Below, piece by piece: positions 52,018-61,593 of a DNA stretch of 64,000 bases. Origin of the DNA: Prevotella histicola JCM 15637 = DNF00424 (lineage in GTDB: Bacteria; Bacteroidota; Bacteroidia; Bacteroidales; Bacteroidaceae). Where the stretch lies: positions 58,901-122,900 of the forward strand of contig NZ_BAJX01000008.1 of the NCBI RefSeq assembly GCF_000613925.1, written 5' to 3'. A model generated the notes under the pieces. That model was not told where the DNA came from and did no database searches. It was given only the letters and a program-made list of their open reading frames with translations. The translations under genes and the position numbers were made by a program. Each line of letters starts with the position of its first letter. Positions within the stretch are counted from its first letter, which is position 1.

Positions 52018-53748
52018 TTATTTTGCTTTATCAATCCACTGTTGAATATCATCAACTGAAGGCTTCTCATAACCGAGTTTATACTTCTTGTTGATCTCTC
52101 CGAGCTTCTGCTGTAAGCCTTGTGCCTTCTCGTCTTTGATGTCAGAGATGAGGTTAAAGCCTGCTTTTCGCAGAACATATACCCAGTCTTCAGCTACCCC
52201 AAGTTCAGCCCATTCCTTTACAGAACTTTGTGGAATCTTTGGCTCAGGCTTCATTTGTGGGAAGAGCATAACCTCCTGAATGTATTCTTTTCCAGTCATA
52301 AGCATGACAAGACGGTCAATACCAATACCGATACCAGATGTAGGAGGCATACCATACTGTAATGCACGGAGGAAGTCTTGGTCAATGATCATTGCCTCAT
52401 CGTCCCCCTTATCAGCCAAGTGCATCTGATCAATGAATCGCTCTTCTTGGTCGATTGGGTCATTCAACTCAGAGTAAGCATTTGCCAACTCTTTACCGTT
52501 GACCATCAATTCGAAGCGTTCTGTCAGCTCAGGCTTAGAACGATGCTTCTTCGTTAGTGGTGACATCTCAATAGGATAGTCAGTGATGAAGGTTGGTTGA
52601 ATGTATGTTCCTTCACAGAATTCGCCGAAGATTTCGTCAATGAGCTTGCCTTTACCAAAGCTCTCATCAATGGTTTCCATCTTCAAATCATTGAGAGCTA
52701 TGTTGCGAATCTCCTCCTCTGTCTTGCCGTTTAAGTCGAAACCAGTCTTCTCTTTGATAGCATCGAGGATAGGCAAGCGGCGGAATGGTGCTTTGAAACT
52801 AATTGTTTTATCACCTACCTGTACTTCAGGTTTGTCGTTAACTTCGGTACAAATCTTCTCCAACAGGCGCTCTGTGAATGACATCATCCAATTGTAATCC
52901 TTGTATTGAACGTACAGTTCGACACAAGTGAACTCTGGATTATGGAAGCGGTCCATACCTTCGTTGCGGAAGTTCTTGCCAATTTCATAAACACCTTCAA
53001 AGCCACCAACGATCAAACGCTTGAGGTATAGCTCTGTTGCAATGCGCATGTACATATCAATGTTCAGTGCATTGAAGTGTGTAATGAATGGACGTGCACT
53101 TGCTCCACCAGGGATACTCTGCAGTGTTGGGGTCTCTACTTCTGTGTAACCAGCTTCATCAAAGAACTGGCGCATGGTACGTAAGACCGTAGCACGCTTC
53201 AAGAAGGTATCCTTAACGCCATCGTTCACAACGAGATCAACGTAACGTTGGCGATAACGCTGCTCTGGATCTTCAAACTTATCGTATGCTTCACCGTCCT
53301 TATACTTTACGACAGGCAGTGGTTTCAGACTCTTTGAGAGTAGTGTGATCTCCTTTGCATGAACGGAAATCTCACCCATTTGTGTCTTGAATACAAAGCC
53401 TTTGATACCGATGAAGTCACCAATGTCAAGCAGTTTCTTGAATACTTTGTTGTATAAGTCTTTGTCTTCACCTGGACAAATGTCGTCACGAGTGATATAA
53501 ACTTGGATTCTACCTTTGCTATCCTGTATCTCTGCGAAGGAAGCTTTACCCATAACACGACGTCCCATCATACGTCCTGCAATGACAACCTCACGCTGTT
53601 CGTCTTCCTTGAATTGCTCTTTGATGTCAGTAGAGTAAGCATTTACGGGAAACTCTGCTGCTGGATAGGGATTAATTCCCATGTCACGCAATTCCTGCAG
53701 GCTTTGGCGACGGCCAATCTCCTGCTCAGATAATTCTAAAACGTTCAT
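52018..53748 (-). CDS. lysS: Lysyl-tRNA synthetase, class II
   Basis: 576 residues: N-terminal OB fold ([20 protein letters not shown]), class II motif 2 around [20 protein letters not shown] and motif 3 [15 protein letters not shown]. After motif 3 there is an extra C-terminal segment of about 70 residues ending [11 protein letters not shown], common in Bacteroidales LysS. It is the first gene of the lysS-gpsA-pgi-HAD unit. Confidence 0.97.
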   Translation of the reverse strand: MNVLELSEQEIGRRQSLQELRDMGINPYPAAEFPVNAYSTDIKEQFKEDEQREVVIAGRMMGRRVMGKASFAEIQDSKGRIQVYITRDDICPGEDKDLYNKVFKKLLDIGDFIGIKGFVFKTQMGEISVHAKEITLLSKSLKPLPVVKYKDGEAYDKFEDPEQRYRQRYVDLVVNDGVKDTFLKRATVLRTMRQFFDEAGYTEVETPTLQSIPGGASARPFITHFNALNIDMYMRIATELYLKRLIVGGFEGVYEIGKNFRNEGMDRFHNPEFTCVELYVQYKDYNWMMSFTERLLEKICTEVNDKPEVQVGDKTISFKAPFRRLPILDAIKEKTGFDLNGKTEEEIRNIALNDLKMETIDESFGKGKLIDEIFGEFCEGTYIQPTFITDYPIEMSPLTKKHRSKPELTERFELMVNGKELANAYSELNDPIDQEERFIDQMHLADKGDDEAMIIDQDFLRALQYGMPPTSGIGIGIDRLVMLMTGKEYIQEVMLFPQMKPEPKIPQSSVKEWAELGVAEDWVYVLRKAGFNLISDIKDEKAQGLQQKLGEINKKYKLGYEKPSVDDIQQWIDKAK

Positions 53749-53926
53749 CTTTATTATTAAATCGAATATATTCTTATAGGTTGCAAATTTACGAAATTAT
53801 TCGCAAAATGCGGCTGATATTGTGTTTTAATTGCTGATGAACGTTATCTCATAGTTTGTTGTTTGCTTTCTTAAGGGTGTGATTTGGAGGAGAAGGAGTG
53901 CGGAAATGGAATGGTGTTGAGTGATG

Positions 53927-54022
53927 AGCACGAATGGTGCTTGCCAACAACTCCATATGTGCGGGGCGTCAACTCCATATGTGCTGGGCGTGCGCACCAT
54001 ATGTGCGGAGCATGAACGTGCC
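53927..54022. repeat. Class V 22-bp array, copy 3
   Basis: Units start at 53927, 53949, 53971, 53993 and 54015. Cores AGCACGAATGGTGCT, ACTCCATATGTGCGG and CGCACCATATGTGCG. Confidence 0.8.
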
Positions 54023-54040
54023 AGTAAAAGACAGAAATTG

Positions 54041-54149
54041 TACCCAGCAGTAGGGTGGAGTTGTACCCAACAGTTGGGTAGTCTGCTACCCAGCGGTTGG
54101 GTACAAGAGGACTTATTCGTTGGGTACAAGAGCACCCAACTGCTGGGTA
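54041..54149. repeat. Class IV 23-bp array
   Basis: Units start at 54041, 54064, 54087, 54110 and 54133 (23 bp) with the palindromic core TACCCAACAGTTGGGTA. The outer edges TACCCAGCAGT and ACTGCTGGGTA are inverted. It lies 18 bp after a class V array, in the gap between lysS and the GH25 gene. Confidence 0.82.
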
Positions 54150-54228
54150 TGCTTAGTGGATTCTTTGTAGAGTGTGATAAGTTTATTCCTCTTCAGAGAA
54201 TCCTTTCTTGTTTCATAAGTCGTCAGAA

Positions 54229-55955
54229 TCAGAAACAATGTCGTTTAAGGAAGTCTTCATACTGATTCCGATATCCATTGAAGACGTTGATATCTACGCC
54301 ACCATGTATCCCACGCACCTTACCATCAGGCTGAGTTGCCAATAAATCAGTTTTACATTTGGCTTATATTCTCCATAACGAGCTATCCAAACCAAATAAT
54401 TATCAGTTAAATCAGGAGCCAAAGGTAGATATTGGTTTACAAAAGATTGGCTGATATAGAGGATAGGACGCCTTCCCGTGCGTTGTCTTACACGCTCTAA
54501 CCACGCACGAATACTCCTGAACATAACCTTTGCTCCGCCCATTTTCGCTATCTGGACATCACTTGGTTCTACATCCAATACCGGAGGAAGATCGTGCTTA
54601 TTGAACTTGCTATGTTTTAGAAAATAGTCCGCTTGTGCTGCACCAGGCGTAGTTGTCGAAAAGAAATGGTAGGTTCCTGTCCTTATGCCATGACGACGTG
54701 CCTCTGTATAATCCGTTAAGTAATAGGCATTAAGTATGGTACAGCCTTCAGTTGATTTGACATAAGCAAATGAAATAGGGTAATCAACCTTGCCATTGAT
54801 CGTCTTGGAACTCAGTGTTCCGAGGTCTGTGATACGTAGTTTGTTCCAGTAGATATGGTAATACTTATTATTTTGTTCATGCTGATGTCGTGAAAGGTCT
54901 ATTCCGTAGATACGTTCTGTGGTGTACGTGAGACGTTCTCCCTTAAAGATATCATTCTTCCATTCTCCTACTTGTAAGTATTCGTTAGGGGCAACATAGA
55001 TACCAAAGCCATCTCGTTTGCCTCTTTTCCAGTGTCCGTCATAGAAACTACCATTGTTGCCGAACAACTTTCCATATCCATTAGGGATACCTTTCTGTGT
55101 TTCACCTTTATATATACCGCTGGGAAGATGTATTCCTTCTATCTCGGGACCTACCGATTTCGGGTGAAGAAGATGGTGTTGTTTTAGATTGTCAATCGCC
55201 TTGGGGATGGTTAAACGTGTAGAGATACCGAAAGGAGTCATACCCGTTTCGGTCTGCAAAAGTACAGTCTGTGACTCTTTATATATCTTCAGGCGATTGC
55301 AGGAGATAGTCTTTTTATTAGCATTCGGTTGTATAACATAGTTGTTAATCTGTCTTATCTGAAGGTGGGAAGTTGACAACGTCATGTCATGTACAACCTT
55401 CATGATTCTCTGAAGAGAGTCCATTTGATGTACAACCATTGCGTGATAGTCTGCAATCTTGTTATATCCGTAATCTTGCACACTGTGTACACGGAGATAA
55501 TATCCCAGTTCGTTACGCTTGGTTTGTAGTCCCCCTAGTTCAGCGTCCATCTGTATTAGTGAGTGAAAGAGCAGTTTCTTTAAGTGATTATCCCTTAAAT
55601 TGACTATTCGTGAGGGCTTATGATTCCATCCAATGACGATACGACCAAAGCAAGAGGGTATGATGGAGAAACGATTTACCCAATATCCGTGCTGCTCGAT
55701 ACGCCGTTTATAGATAGAATCCTTATTGATAGAACCGCCAACAAAAGACGAATCACTATAGTCTGAGAAATAAATTCTGGGTTTACCATTCACCTCTATT
55801 TGGTAATAGGATGACTGACTGACAATCACAGTACTCTCTTCCATGTTCTTTTGAGACAGAGGTTGACAACGATAAGCCAAATATAACAATAGGAGAATAG
55901 CTAAAACTATGCCTCCAATATACCCGATTCGCCTATTAAGGCGTATTTTTAACAT
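54229..55955 (-). CDS. MORN-repeat GH25 lysozyme (single-base frameshift)
   Basis: One N-terminal membrane helix (about 12-28, GGIVLAILLLLYLAYRC), an unassigned region to about 265, three MORN repeats (YKGETQKGIPNGYGKL, YDGHWKRGKRDGFGIY, QVGEWKNDIFKGERL), then a GH25 domain with IYGIDLSRHQ and PVLDVEPSD, the acidic active-site pair. It stops at 54294 as read; one added G at 54329-54330 restores SPDGKVRGIHGGVDINVFNG and a stop at 54229-54231. GH25 enzymes cleave peptidoglycan glycan strands; this one is probably anchored in the inner membrane facing the periplasm. Confidence 0.87.
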
Positions 55956-55975
55956 CTAAATTAAAATTAAAAACT

Positions 55976-56006
55976 TTGCAAATATACAAATAAATCCCTA
56001 ACTTTG
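55976..56006 (+). promoter_or_regulatory. Promoter of the metal-related gene set
   Basis: TTG 55976-55978, 20-bp spacer, TAACTTTG 55999-56006. The ATG at 56008 touches the box, so ATG 56017 is the likely start. A TATATTTG box on the minus strand overlaps it (for the GH25 gene). Confidence 0.65.
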
Positions 56007-56016
56007 CATGCGGATA

Positions 56017-56397
56017 ATGAGAAAGTCTATTAATATATTATTTTCAATCTTACTCTCAATTTTGATAGTATGGATTGGTTCGGGCATCATGACAATGGTG
56101 TGCGAGCATACGGGTAATGTGTCTTTAGCGCAGCAAATGGAGAAAAAGAATTGCAAGAATTCTGATGCCAAGCACTGCATGAAGATGCAAATAAAGACGC
56201 TCTCACCAACGAATACTGCTCAAACTGTAACACATCAGTTTCATCCAGTGCAGTTATCACTTCTTCCACAACTAACGACAAGTTGTGAATTGTTGCCTTT
56301 GCTTGTTCAGACAAAGGCTCCAGAGAAGATGTTGTCATTGCTTTGGCATAGCCCACCGCGGCAATATCTTCGCATTCTTACAATGCTTTTGATTTAA
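56017..56397 (+). CDS. Small Cys/His membrane protein of a metal locus
   Basis: 126 residues from ATG 56017. An N-terminal membrane or signal helix is followed by VCEHTGNV, KKNCKNSDAKHCMKM and later SCELLPLL, and the C terminus has SPPRQYLRILTML. The scattered Cys/His and a late PP resemble the small HYC_CC_PP-type proteins found beside TonB receptors in Bacteroidota (resemblance by layout only). Metal binding is plausible, unproven. First gene of a three-gene set. Confidence 0.6.
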   Translation: MRKSINILFSILLSILIVWIGSGIMTMVCEHTGNVSLAQQMEKKNCKNSDAKHCMKMQIKTLSPTNTAQTVTHQFHPVQLSLLPQLTTSCELLPLLVQTKAPEKMLSLLWHSPPRQYLRILTMLLI

Positions 56398-56581
56398 AGA
56401 GGATATTCTCTACACCTTTAAGAGAGAATATTCGGAGGTGTCACACTGGTTATCAGACTTATGAATGATTAGATAAGCGTCTGTTAACTGGTGGAAAGTT
56501 TCGTGATATAGCACAATATGAATGTAGGTAATCACACCTTATTTATATTGAAACATCATCTTTAAACATTAATCAAAGGCA

Positions 56582-58642
56582 ATGAATAAAATTATATACT
56601 TAGCAAGTCTGTCATTATTAACTTGCATATCAGCCTCTGCTCAACAGTCAACTCCCGACTCAACAGCAACTCTGAAAGACCAGACATTGGATAATGTCAC
56701 CGTCACAGCACGTGCAGCAACGGTACGAACATTGGCTGGTGCCATCAACGGAAAAGATATTTTACGTGATGAACTCTTCAAAGCAGCATGCTGTAACCTG
56801 GGAGAAAGTTTCGTAAATAATCCCTCCGTAGATGTCAACTACTCTGATGCTACAACGGGAGCAAGACAAGTTAAGCTGCTGGGACTTAGTGGAACGTATG
56901 TCCAAATGCTCACAGAGAACCTTCCAAACTTCCGTGGTGCAGCCCTTCCATATGGTCTCGGATATGTTCCAGGTAGCTGGATGAAGAGCTTACAGGTTAG
57001 CAAAGGCAACTCATCTGTTAAGAATGGCTATGAGGCAATGACTGGTCAGATAAACGTAGAGTACGTTAAACCAGAAGATCCAACAGGTGTTTCGGTTAAT
57101 CTTTATGGTAATACGATGGGGAAATTTGAGGCAAATGCTGATGGAAATATCCATATCAATGGTAACAAAAACCTTAGTACGGAACTATTGGCACACTTTG
57201 AAAACAACTGGAGTAAGCATGATGGCAATGGAGATGGCTTCCAAGATGACCCACAAGTGAGACAGTATAACCTGCAAAATAGGTGGTATTGGAAGACTGG
57301 TAACTATATGCTCCATGCTGGTTTATCCCTCTTAAAAGAAGACAGGATGAGCGGTCAGGTCAATCACCACCACTCAATGACAGCTGGACTGGAACCTTAT
57401 CGTATTAATATAGGTACGGATCGTTACGAAGCCTATATGAAGCATGCTATCATTTTGAACCCGGAACATGGAACAAACATGGCACTTATGGGTAATGTTT
57501 CTATGCATAAACAGAATGCATCATATGGTATTAAACAGTATGATGTGAACGAAAAGAATGCATATGCATCTTTAATCTTTGAGACAAACTTCACTCCAGA
57601 GCACAACCTTTCGGCTGGTTTAAGTCTCAACTATGATTATTTACATCAGAATCTGTCGTTGCCAGTGGGAGCAATACCATCAAATTACGGTAATTTATAC
57701 CCACTTGTAGGTGGTATTGAAAGTGAAACAACGCCAGGAGCTTACGTGCAATACACTTATAATGTCAATGGAAAGTTCATTGCTATGGCTGGGTTACGCG
57801 TAGATCATAGTAATGTTTATGGTACGTTCGTTACTCCCCGATTCCATTTGAAGTGGGTTCCTGCAAGCTTCCTTACTATCCGTCTCTCTGCAGGAAAGGG
57901 TTATAGAAGTCCACATGCATTGGCTGAAAATAACTATTTGATGGCTTCTGGTAGACGACTTATCGTTGATAAACTCAATCAAGAGTCTGCCTGGAACTAT
58001 GGGACATGCCTTGCCTTCCTGATTCCTGTTGGTCAAAAGACATTGAAACTGAATGCAGAGTATTATTATACTCACTTCCTTTCGCAGGCAATTGTTGACT
58101 ATGACACAAATCCGCAAGAGCTTCATATCACCAATTTAGACGGAAAAAGTTACTCTCATACATTCCAGATAGATGCATCTTATCCTCTTTTCAAAGGCCT
58201 TGAACTAACTGCAGCTTATCGTTATAACCTCGTAAAGGCAACATACAACGGCCAATTGATGTGGAAACCATTACAAAGCCGATACAAAGGATTGTTAACT
58301 GCAAGCTATAAGACGCCTTTAGGACTCTGGCAGTTCGATGCAACAGTGGCATTGAATGGTGGTGGACGTATGCCTGAACCTTATACTCTTGCATCAGGAA
58401 ACCTTTCATGGGATCGTAATTATAAGGCCTATGGGCAACTTAATGCACAGATTACGCGTTACTTCCGTCACTTCTCTGTTTATATAGGTGGTGAGAATCT
58501 TACGAATTTCAAGCAGAAGAACCCAATTGTAGGCTATCAGAACCCTTGGGATAACGGTTTCGAACCTACTATGATATATGGTCCAATACAAGGCGCAATG
58601 GGGTATGTGGGCATAAGACTTAACCTTGGAAAGCGCATGTAA
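56582..58642 (+). CDS. TonB-dependent receptor, probable metal chelate uptake
   Basis: 686 residues: signal peptide (to SASAQ), TonB-box-like DNVTVTAR (about 38-45), plug with KLLGLSGTYVQMLTENLPNF and a barrel ending GYVGIRLNLGKRM. It has HHH in NHHHSMTAG and a CC pair (KAACCNLGE). It lacks the regulatory domain seen in SusC. The neighbouring HMA protein suggests copper or another metal as substrate; this is inference. Confidence 0.88.
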   Translation: MNKIIYLASLSLLTCISASAQQSTPDSTATLKDQTLDNVTVTARAATVRTLAGAINGKDILRDELFKAACCNLGESFVNNPSVDVNYSDATTGARQVKLLGLSGTYVQMLTENLPNFRGAALPYGLGYVPGSWMKSLQVSKGNSSVKNGYEAMTGQINVEYVKPEDPTGVSVNLYGNTMGKFEANADGNIHINGNKNLSTELLAHFENNWSKHDGNGDGFQDDPQVRQYNLQNRWYWKTGNYMLHAGLSLLKEDRMSGQVNHHHSMTAGLEPYRINIGTDRYEAYMKHAIILNPEHGTNMALMGNVSMHKQNASYGIKQYDVNEKNAYASLIFETNFTPEHNLSAGLSLNYDYLHQNLSLPVGAIPSNYGNLYPLVGGIESETTPGAYVQYTYNVNGKFIAMAGLRVDHSNVYGTFVTPRFHLKWVPASFLTIRLSAGKGYRSPHALAENNYLMASGRRLIVDKLNQESAWNYGTCLAFLIPVGQKTLKLNAEYYYTHFLSQAIVDYDTNPQELHITNLDGKSYSHTFQIDASYPLFKGLELTAAYRYNLVKATYNGQLMWKPLQSRYKGLLTASYKTPLGLWQFDATVALNGGGRMPEPYTLASGNLSWDRNYKAYGQLNAQITRYFRHFSVYIGGENLTNFKQKNPIVGYQNPWDNGFEPTMIYGPIQGAMGYVGIRLNLGKRM

Positions 58643-58701
58643 TTCTCATTTGGTATCAATAATATCAAACAATCAATAAACAAACAAAACAATAAACGAT
58701 T

Positions 58702-59031
58702 ATGAAGAAAGCAATTTTCACAATGATGCTCCTCATGGTAGCCATGATTGCATCAGCAAAAGACCTCAAAACAGTTATTTTCACAACAACACCACAGATG
58801 CATTGCGCAAACTGTGAAGCAAGGGTTAAGAACAATCTTCGCTTTGTTAAGGGGGTAAAAGAGATTAAAACTGATGCTAATGAACAGAAGGTTTATGTCA
58901 CTTATGACGCTCAGAAGACCAATGAAAACTTGATTCAGAAGTCTTTCGAGAAGTTTGGTTACAAGGCAGAGAAGACCACTAAGGAGGCTAAAATCCCTGT
59001 TCATGAGAACGAAGAATGTGATAACATGTAA
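58702..59031 (+). CDS. Exported heavy-metal-associated (HMA) protein
   Basis: 109 residues with a signal peptide (to IASA) and one HMA domain whose metal loop is QMHCANCEARV (CxxC). The tail HENEECDNM adds a possible soft-metal ligand. Cytoplasmic relatives such as CopZ pass Cu(I) to ATPases; an exported version would bind metal in the periplasm, fitting the receptor upstream. Confidence 0.88.
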   Translation: MKKAIFTMMLLMVAMIASAKDLKTVIFTTTPQMHCANCEARVKNNLRFVKGVKEIKTDANEQKVYVTYDAQKTNENLIQKSFEKFGYKAEKTTKEAKIPVHENEECDNM

Positions 59032-59049
59032 TCAGGTTATCATATAAAC

Positions 59050-59103
59050 AAAAAAGGTCCAGGCTCTTTGGAAGATCTTTCCATAGAACCCGGACTCTTT
59101 TTA
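59050..59103 (+). terminator. Terminator of the metal-related set
   Basis: Long imperfect stem starting AAAAAGGTCC and ending GGACTCTTTTT, 18 bp past the stop. Confidence 0.75.
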
Positions 59104-59132
59104 ATTTATCGGTCTTAACATTCAAAGACCGT

Positions 59133-59956
59133 TTATTTCGCTTTATGCATCCGTATTACAAGTTGGAAAAGTGATGGGATAAGAATACAAAGTGAGAAGA
59201 ATAATCCACCATACATTAGTCGGCTATCACCATGAAACAGGTCTATAAGCTTTCCATCATTCATCTGTGGCATTAAATGGAACATCAAAAATGCTACAGT
59301 ATTATTCACCCAATGGAATAAAATACCAGGAATTACACTGCCTGTTCGGTAAAACATCCACCCTAACAGTAGTCCTATAAGGAAAGCATGCAGCCCTTGT
59401 ACAAAGTTCAGATGGATAATTCCAAATATCAAAGCTGATAAAACGATGGCAATCCAATGTTGGTCACCCTTAAGACTACTTAGAAGTTTGTTCAATATTG
59501 CCCCACGAAAAACAAGTTCTTCGGCTATTGGAGCCATTATTGCTACGGCTATATATCCCCAAGGAGTCTTCATTATGAGCTCAAAGAAATGCTGTGTCTG
59601 GTCTGGTAACGTCAGATTTGCTTTCTCAGATATAAATTCCATGGGAAGAATAGAGCCAATTGTCAACAAGAAGGTCCACATTAGGACAGCCCATGGTCGT
59701 GCTTTTAGATAATCTCTTGATACCTTTGACCATCTTGCTCGGATAAAAATAACGATCGTCAAAAGACTACCAAGAACGTCAATAACGGATTGTAGTTCAG
59801 AACTATTACTATAGTTGGATACTTCAGACAATGGAATTCCCTTGATAAGGCATAACATCCTTTGGCAATCCAGCTACCAAAGACCTGTAATAGTACGAAA
59901 GCTGATATAAACAAGATGATGTAGAGGATCGAAGTCCATATGTTTTTATTATTCAT
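59133..59956 (-). CDS. CPBP family intramembrane protease (single-base frameshift)
   Basis: The three CPBP motifs are in order: APIAEELVFRGAILN (EExxxR), FGIIHLNF (FxxxH) and FHWVNNTVA (HxxxN). As read, the main frame starts at 59858, but an upstream frame from ATG 59956 (MNNKNIWTSILYIILF) supplies the first membrane helix. One base added at about 59846-59848 joins them to about 274 residues. ATG 59956 lies 5 bp after a TAAATTTG box, which supports it as the true start. The substrate is unknown. Confidence 0.82.
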
Positions 59957-59961
59957 ATAAG

Positions 59962-59969
59962 CAAATTTA
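59962..59969 (-). promoter_or_regulatory. Promoter -7 box of the CPBP gene (near-leaderless)
   Basis: TAAATTTG on the minus strand; ATG follows after five bases. Confidence 0.55.
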
Positions 59970-59997
59970 TGACAGTTGATGATCTATATTTTATGAA

Positions 59998-60939
59998 TTA
60001 ATCAATGGCATCAAATAGGTGGTTTACGGCTATCTTGTCTTGTTCGAGCTGATGAGACAATGCTTCCAAGGATTCAAATTTCCTCTCTTTTCGTATGCGT
60101 TGTACAAAAGAAACACAAAGAGTCTGATCGTACAAGTTGTCAGATAAATTAAAAATATTCACTTCTAAAGAAATTTTTGAACCATTGAAAGTGGGGCGTA
60201 TACCAATGTTCATCATTCCTCTTTTCCACTCTACAGAGTCTTCCAGACGGACTTTCACCGCATAAACACCAGATGCGGGGATGAGTTTTAAGCTGGAGCT
60301 CATGTCAAGGTTGGCTGTTGGAAATCCCAACTTATGACCGTTCTGATAACCTTTTACGATCTTTCCCTTTATAGAATAGGCATATCCTAACGCGCGATTG
60401 GCAGCTTCCATCTCTCCTTGCATAATATATCTGCGTATTAAAGAGGAACTTATTTTTTCTCCGTTAGGCTGGAATGGATCTGCATGAAGGACTTTTATTC
60501 CTATTTCATGCCCATATCGGACATAATCATCAAACCCTTCCTGACGATTATGACCAAAACGATTGTCATAACCTATAAGGAGTTCCTTTACATTCAGTTG
60601 TTTAGAAAGAACTTCATCCATAAAGTTACGGGCTGATAAGGCTGCCAATGACTTATCAAAATGTAACACAATGACATTCTCTACATGTGTCTTCGATAGT
60701 AACAATAGCTTCTCTTCAAGGGTAGAAAGCAACTCTGGCTGATATTCAGACTGCAGAACCTGACGGGGATGTGCATCGAATGTGATTACAGCAGACTCCA
60801 TCTCGTTCCTTTTAGCCTCATCAATAACCTGATTAATCAAGAACTGATGACCGCGATGTACCCCATCAAAGAAGCCTATAGTAGCAACAAGGGGTGGTAA
60901 CTTCGGTACTTCTCCCTGTTTAATATATATTGTTCTCAA
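59998..60939 (-). CDS. ribF: Bifunctional riboflavin kinase/FAD synthetase
   Basis: 313 residues. N-terminal FAD synthetase: ATIGFFDGVHRGHQFL, ITFDAHPR, IGYDNRFGHNRQ and SSSLIRRYI; C-terminal riboflavin kinase: GYQNGHKLGFPTANL and GMMNIGIRPTF. The reading frame has no ATG near the start; a TTG at 60939 is the only candidate after a stop 9 bp upstream. It makes FMN and FAD. Confidence 0.95.
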   Translation of the reverse strand: MRTIYIKQGEVPKLPPLVATIGFFDGVHRGHQFLINQVIDEAKRNEMESAVITFDAHPRQVLQSEYQPELLSTLEEKLLLLSKTHVENVIVLHFDKSLAALSARNFMDEVLSKQLNVKELLIGYDNRFGHNRQEGFDDYVRYGHEIGIKVLHADPFQPNGEKISSSLIRRYIMQGEMEAANRALGYAYSIKGKIVKGYQNGHKLGFPTANLDMSSSLKLIPASGVYAVKVRLEDSVEWKRGMMNIGIRPTFNGSKISLEVNIFNLSDNLYDQTLCVSFVQRIRKERKFESLEALSHQLEQDKIAVNHLFDAID

Positions 60940-61182
60940 AGTCTTTTATATACAGATTTTAAATTAAATGCCTATAGAATATTGTCCAATAGTCTTACTC
61001 GTAAAGGTGTGATCTGTCCTATCATGTCACGCATACAGAGGTCAGGAACTGCAGAACAAACATGCCTTACAGACATGCAAAGTTACTTTAAAAGGGCCAT
61101 AAAGTCTTTATCCGACTACTCAAAATGTGTTAAAAGTTTAATTTTCCTTTCATGTTGTTTCTATCTTTTCATTATTTTTCAT

Positions 61183-61190
61183 TATCTTTG
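61183..61190 (+). promoter_or_regulatory. Promoter -7 box of tRNA-Met
   Basis: TATCTTTG, 19 bp before the tRNA. The -33 region is poor. Confidence 0.5.
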
Positions 61191-61209
61191 CAGCCGAATT
61201 AAGAAACCC

Positions 61210-61283
61210 GGACTTGTAGCTCAGTTGGTTAGAGCAACAGACTCATAATCTGGAGGTCCCTGGTTCAAGCCCAGGCTGGTCCA
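61210..61283 (+). tRNA. tRNA-Met/Ile2 (anticodon CAT)
   Basis: D arm GCTCAGTTGGTTAGAGC, anticodon loop CTCATAA (CAT), T arm CCTGG-TTCAAGC-CCAGG. The acceptor GGACTTG pairs with CTGGTCC except T6-T67 plus one G-T, and 27-43 is A-G. Elongator Met is more likely than Ile2. The mismatches lie where the 3' half, supplied by an integrated element, meets the older 5' half. Confidence 0.85.
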
Positions 61284-61344
61284 CAAATAGGTTTCAAAAG
61301 GATGTCAAACAATACGTCATTTTAGCCTTCAAAACAAGGATAAT

Positions 61345-61377
61345 CGCTGTAAAATCAAGGTTTTACAGCGATTTTTT
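61345..61377 (+). terminator. Terminator after tRNA-Met
   Basis: Perfect 10-bp stem (CGCTGTAAAA) with a TCAAGG loop and a T6 run. The rest of the 310-bp gap to the integrase holds no gene and may contain recombinase arm sites (repeats of TGACTATCAAA type near 61420 and 61504). Confidence 0.8.
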
Positions 61378-61593
61378 GTTTTTTATCCATATCCGTTTGA
61401 CTGCCAAACTATACCTTTTGATAGTCATCATTCGGTCATTTTCTGCTACAGAAATTGCTACACAAAAGCAGGCTCTCAAAAAAATGTAGCAATGAATGGA
61501 AAATGACTATCAAATTGACGGCATGCAAAACTTTCGTTTTCAAGAACTTATGTCGAACTTTGTAGCCAAAAAGCTACACTAAAATGATGTGTT

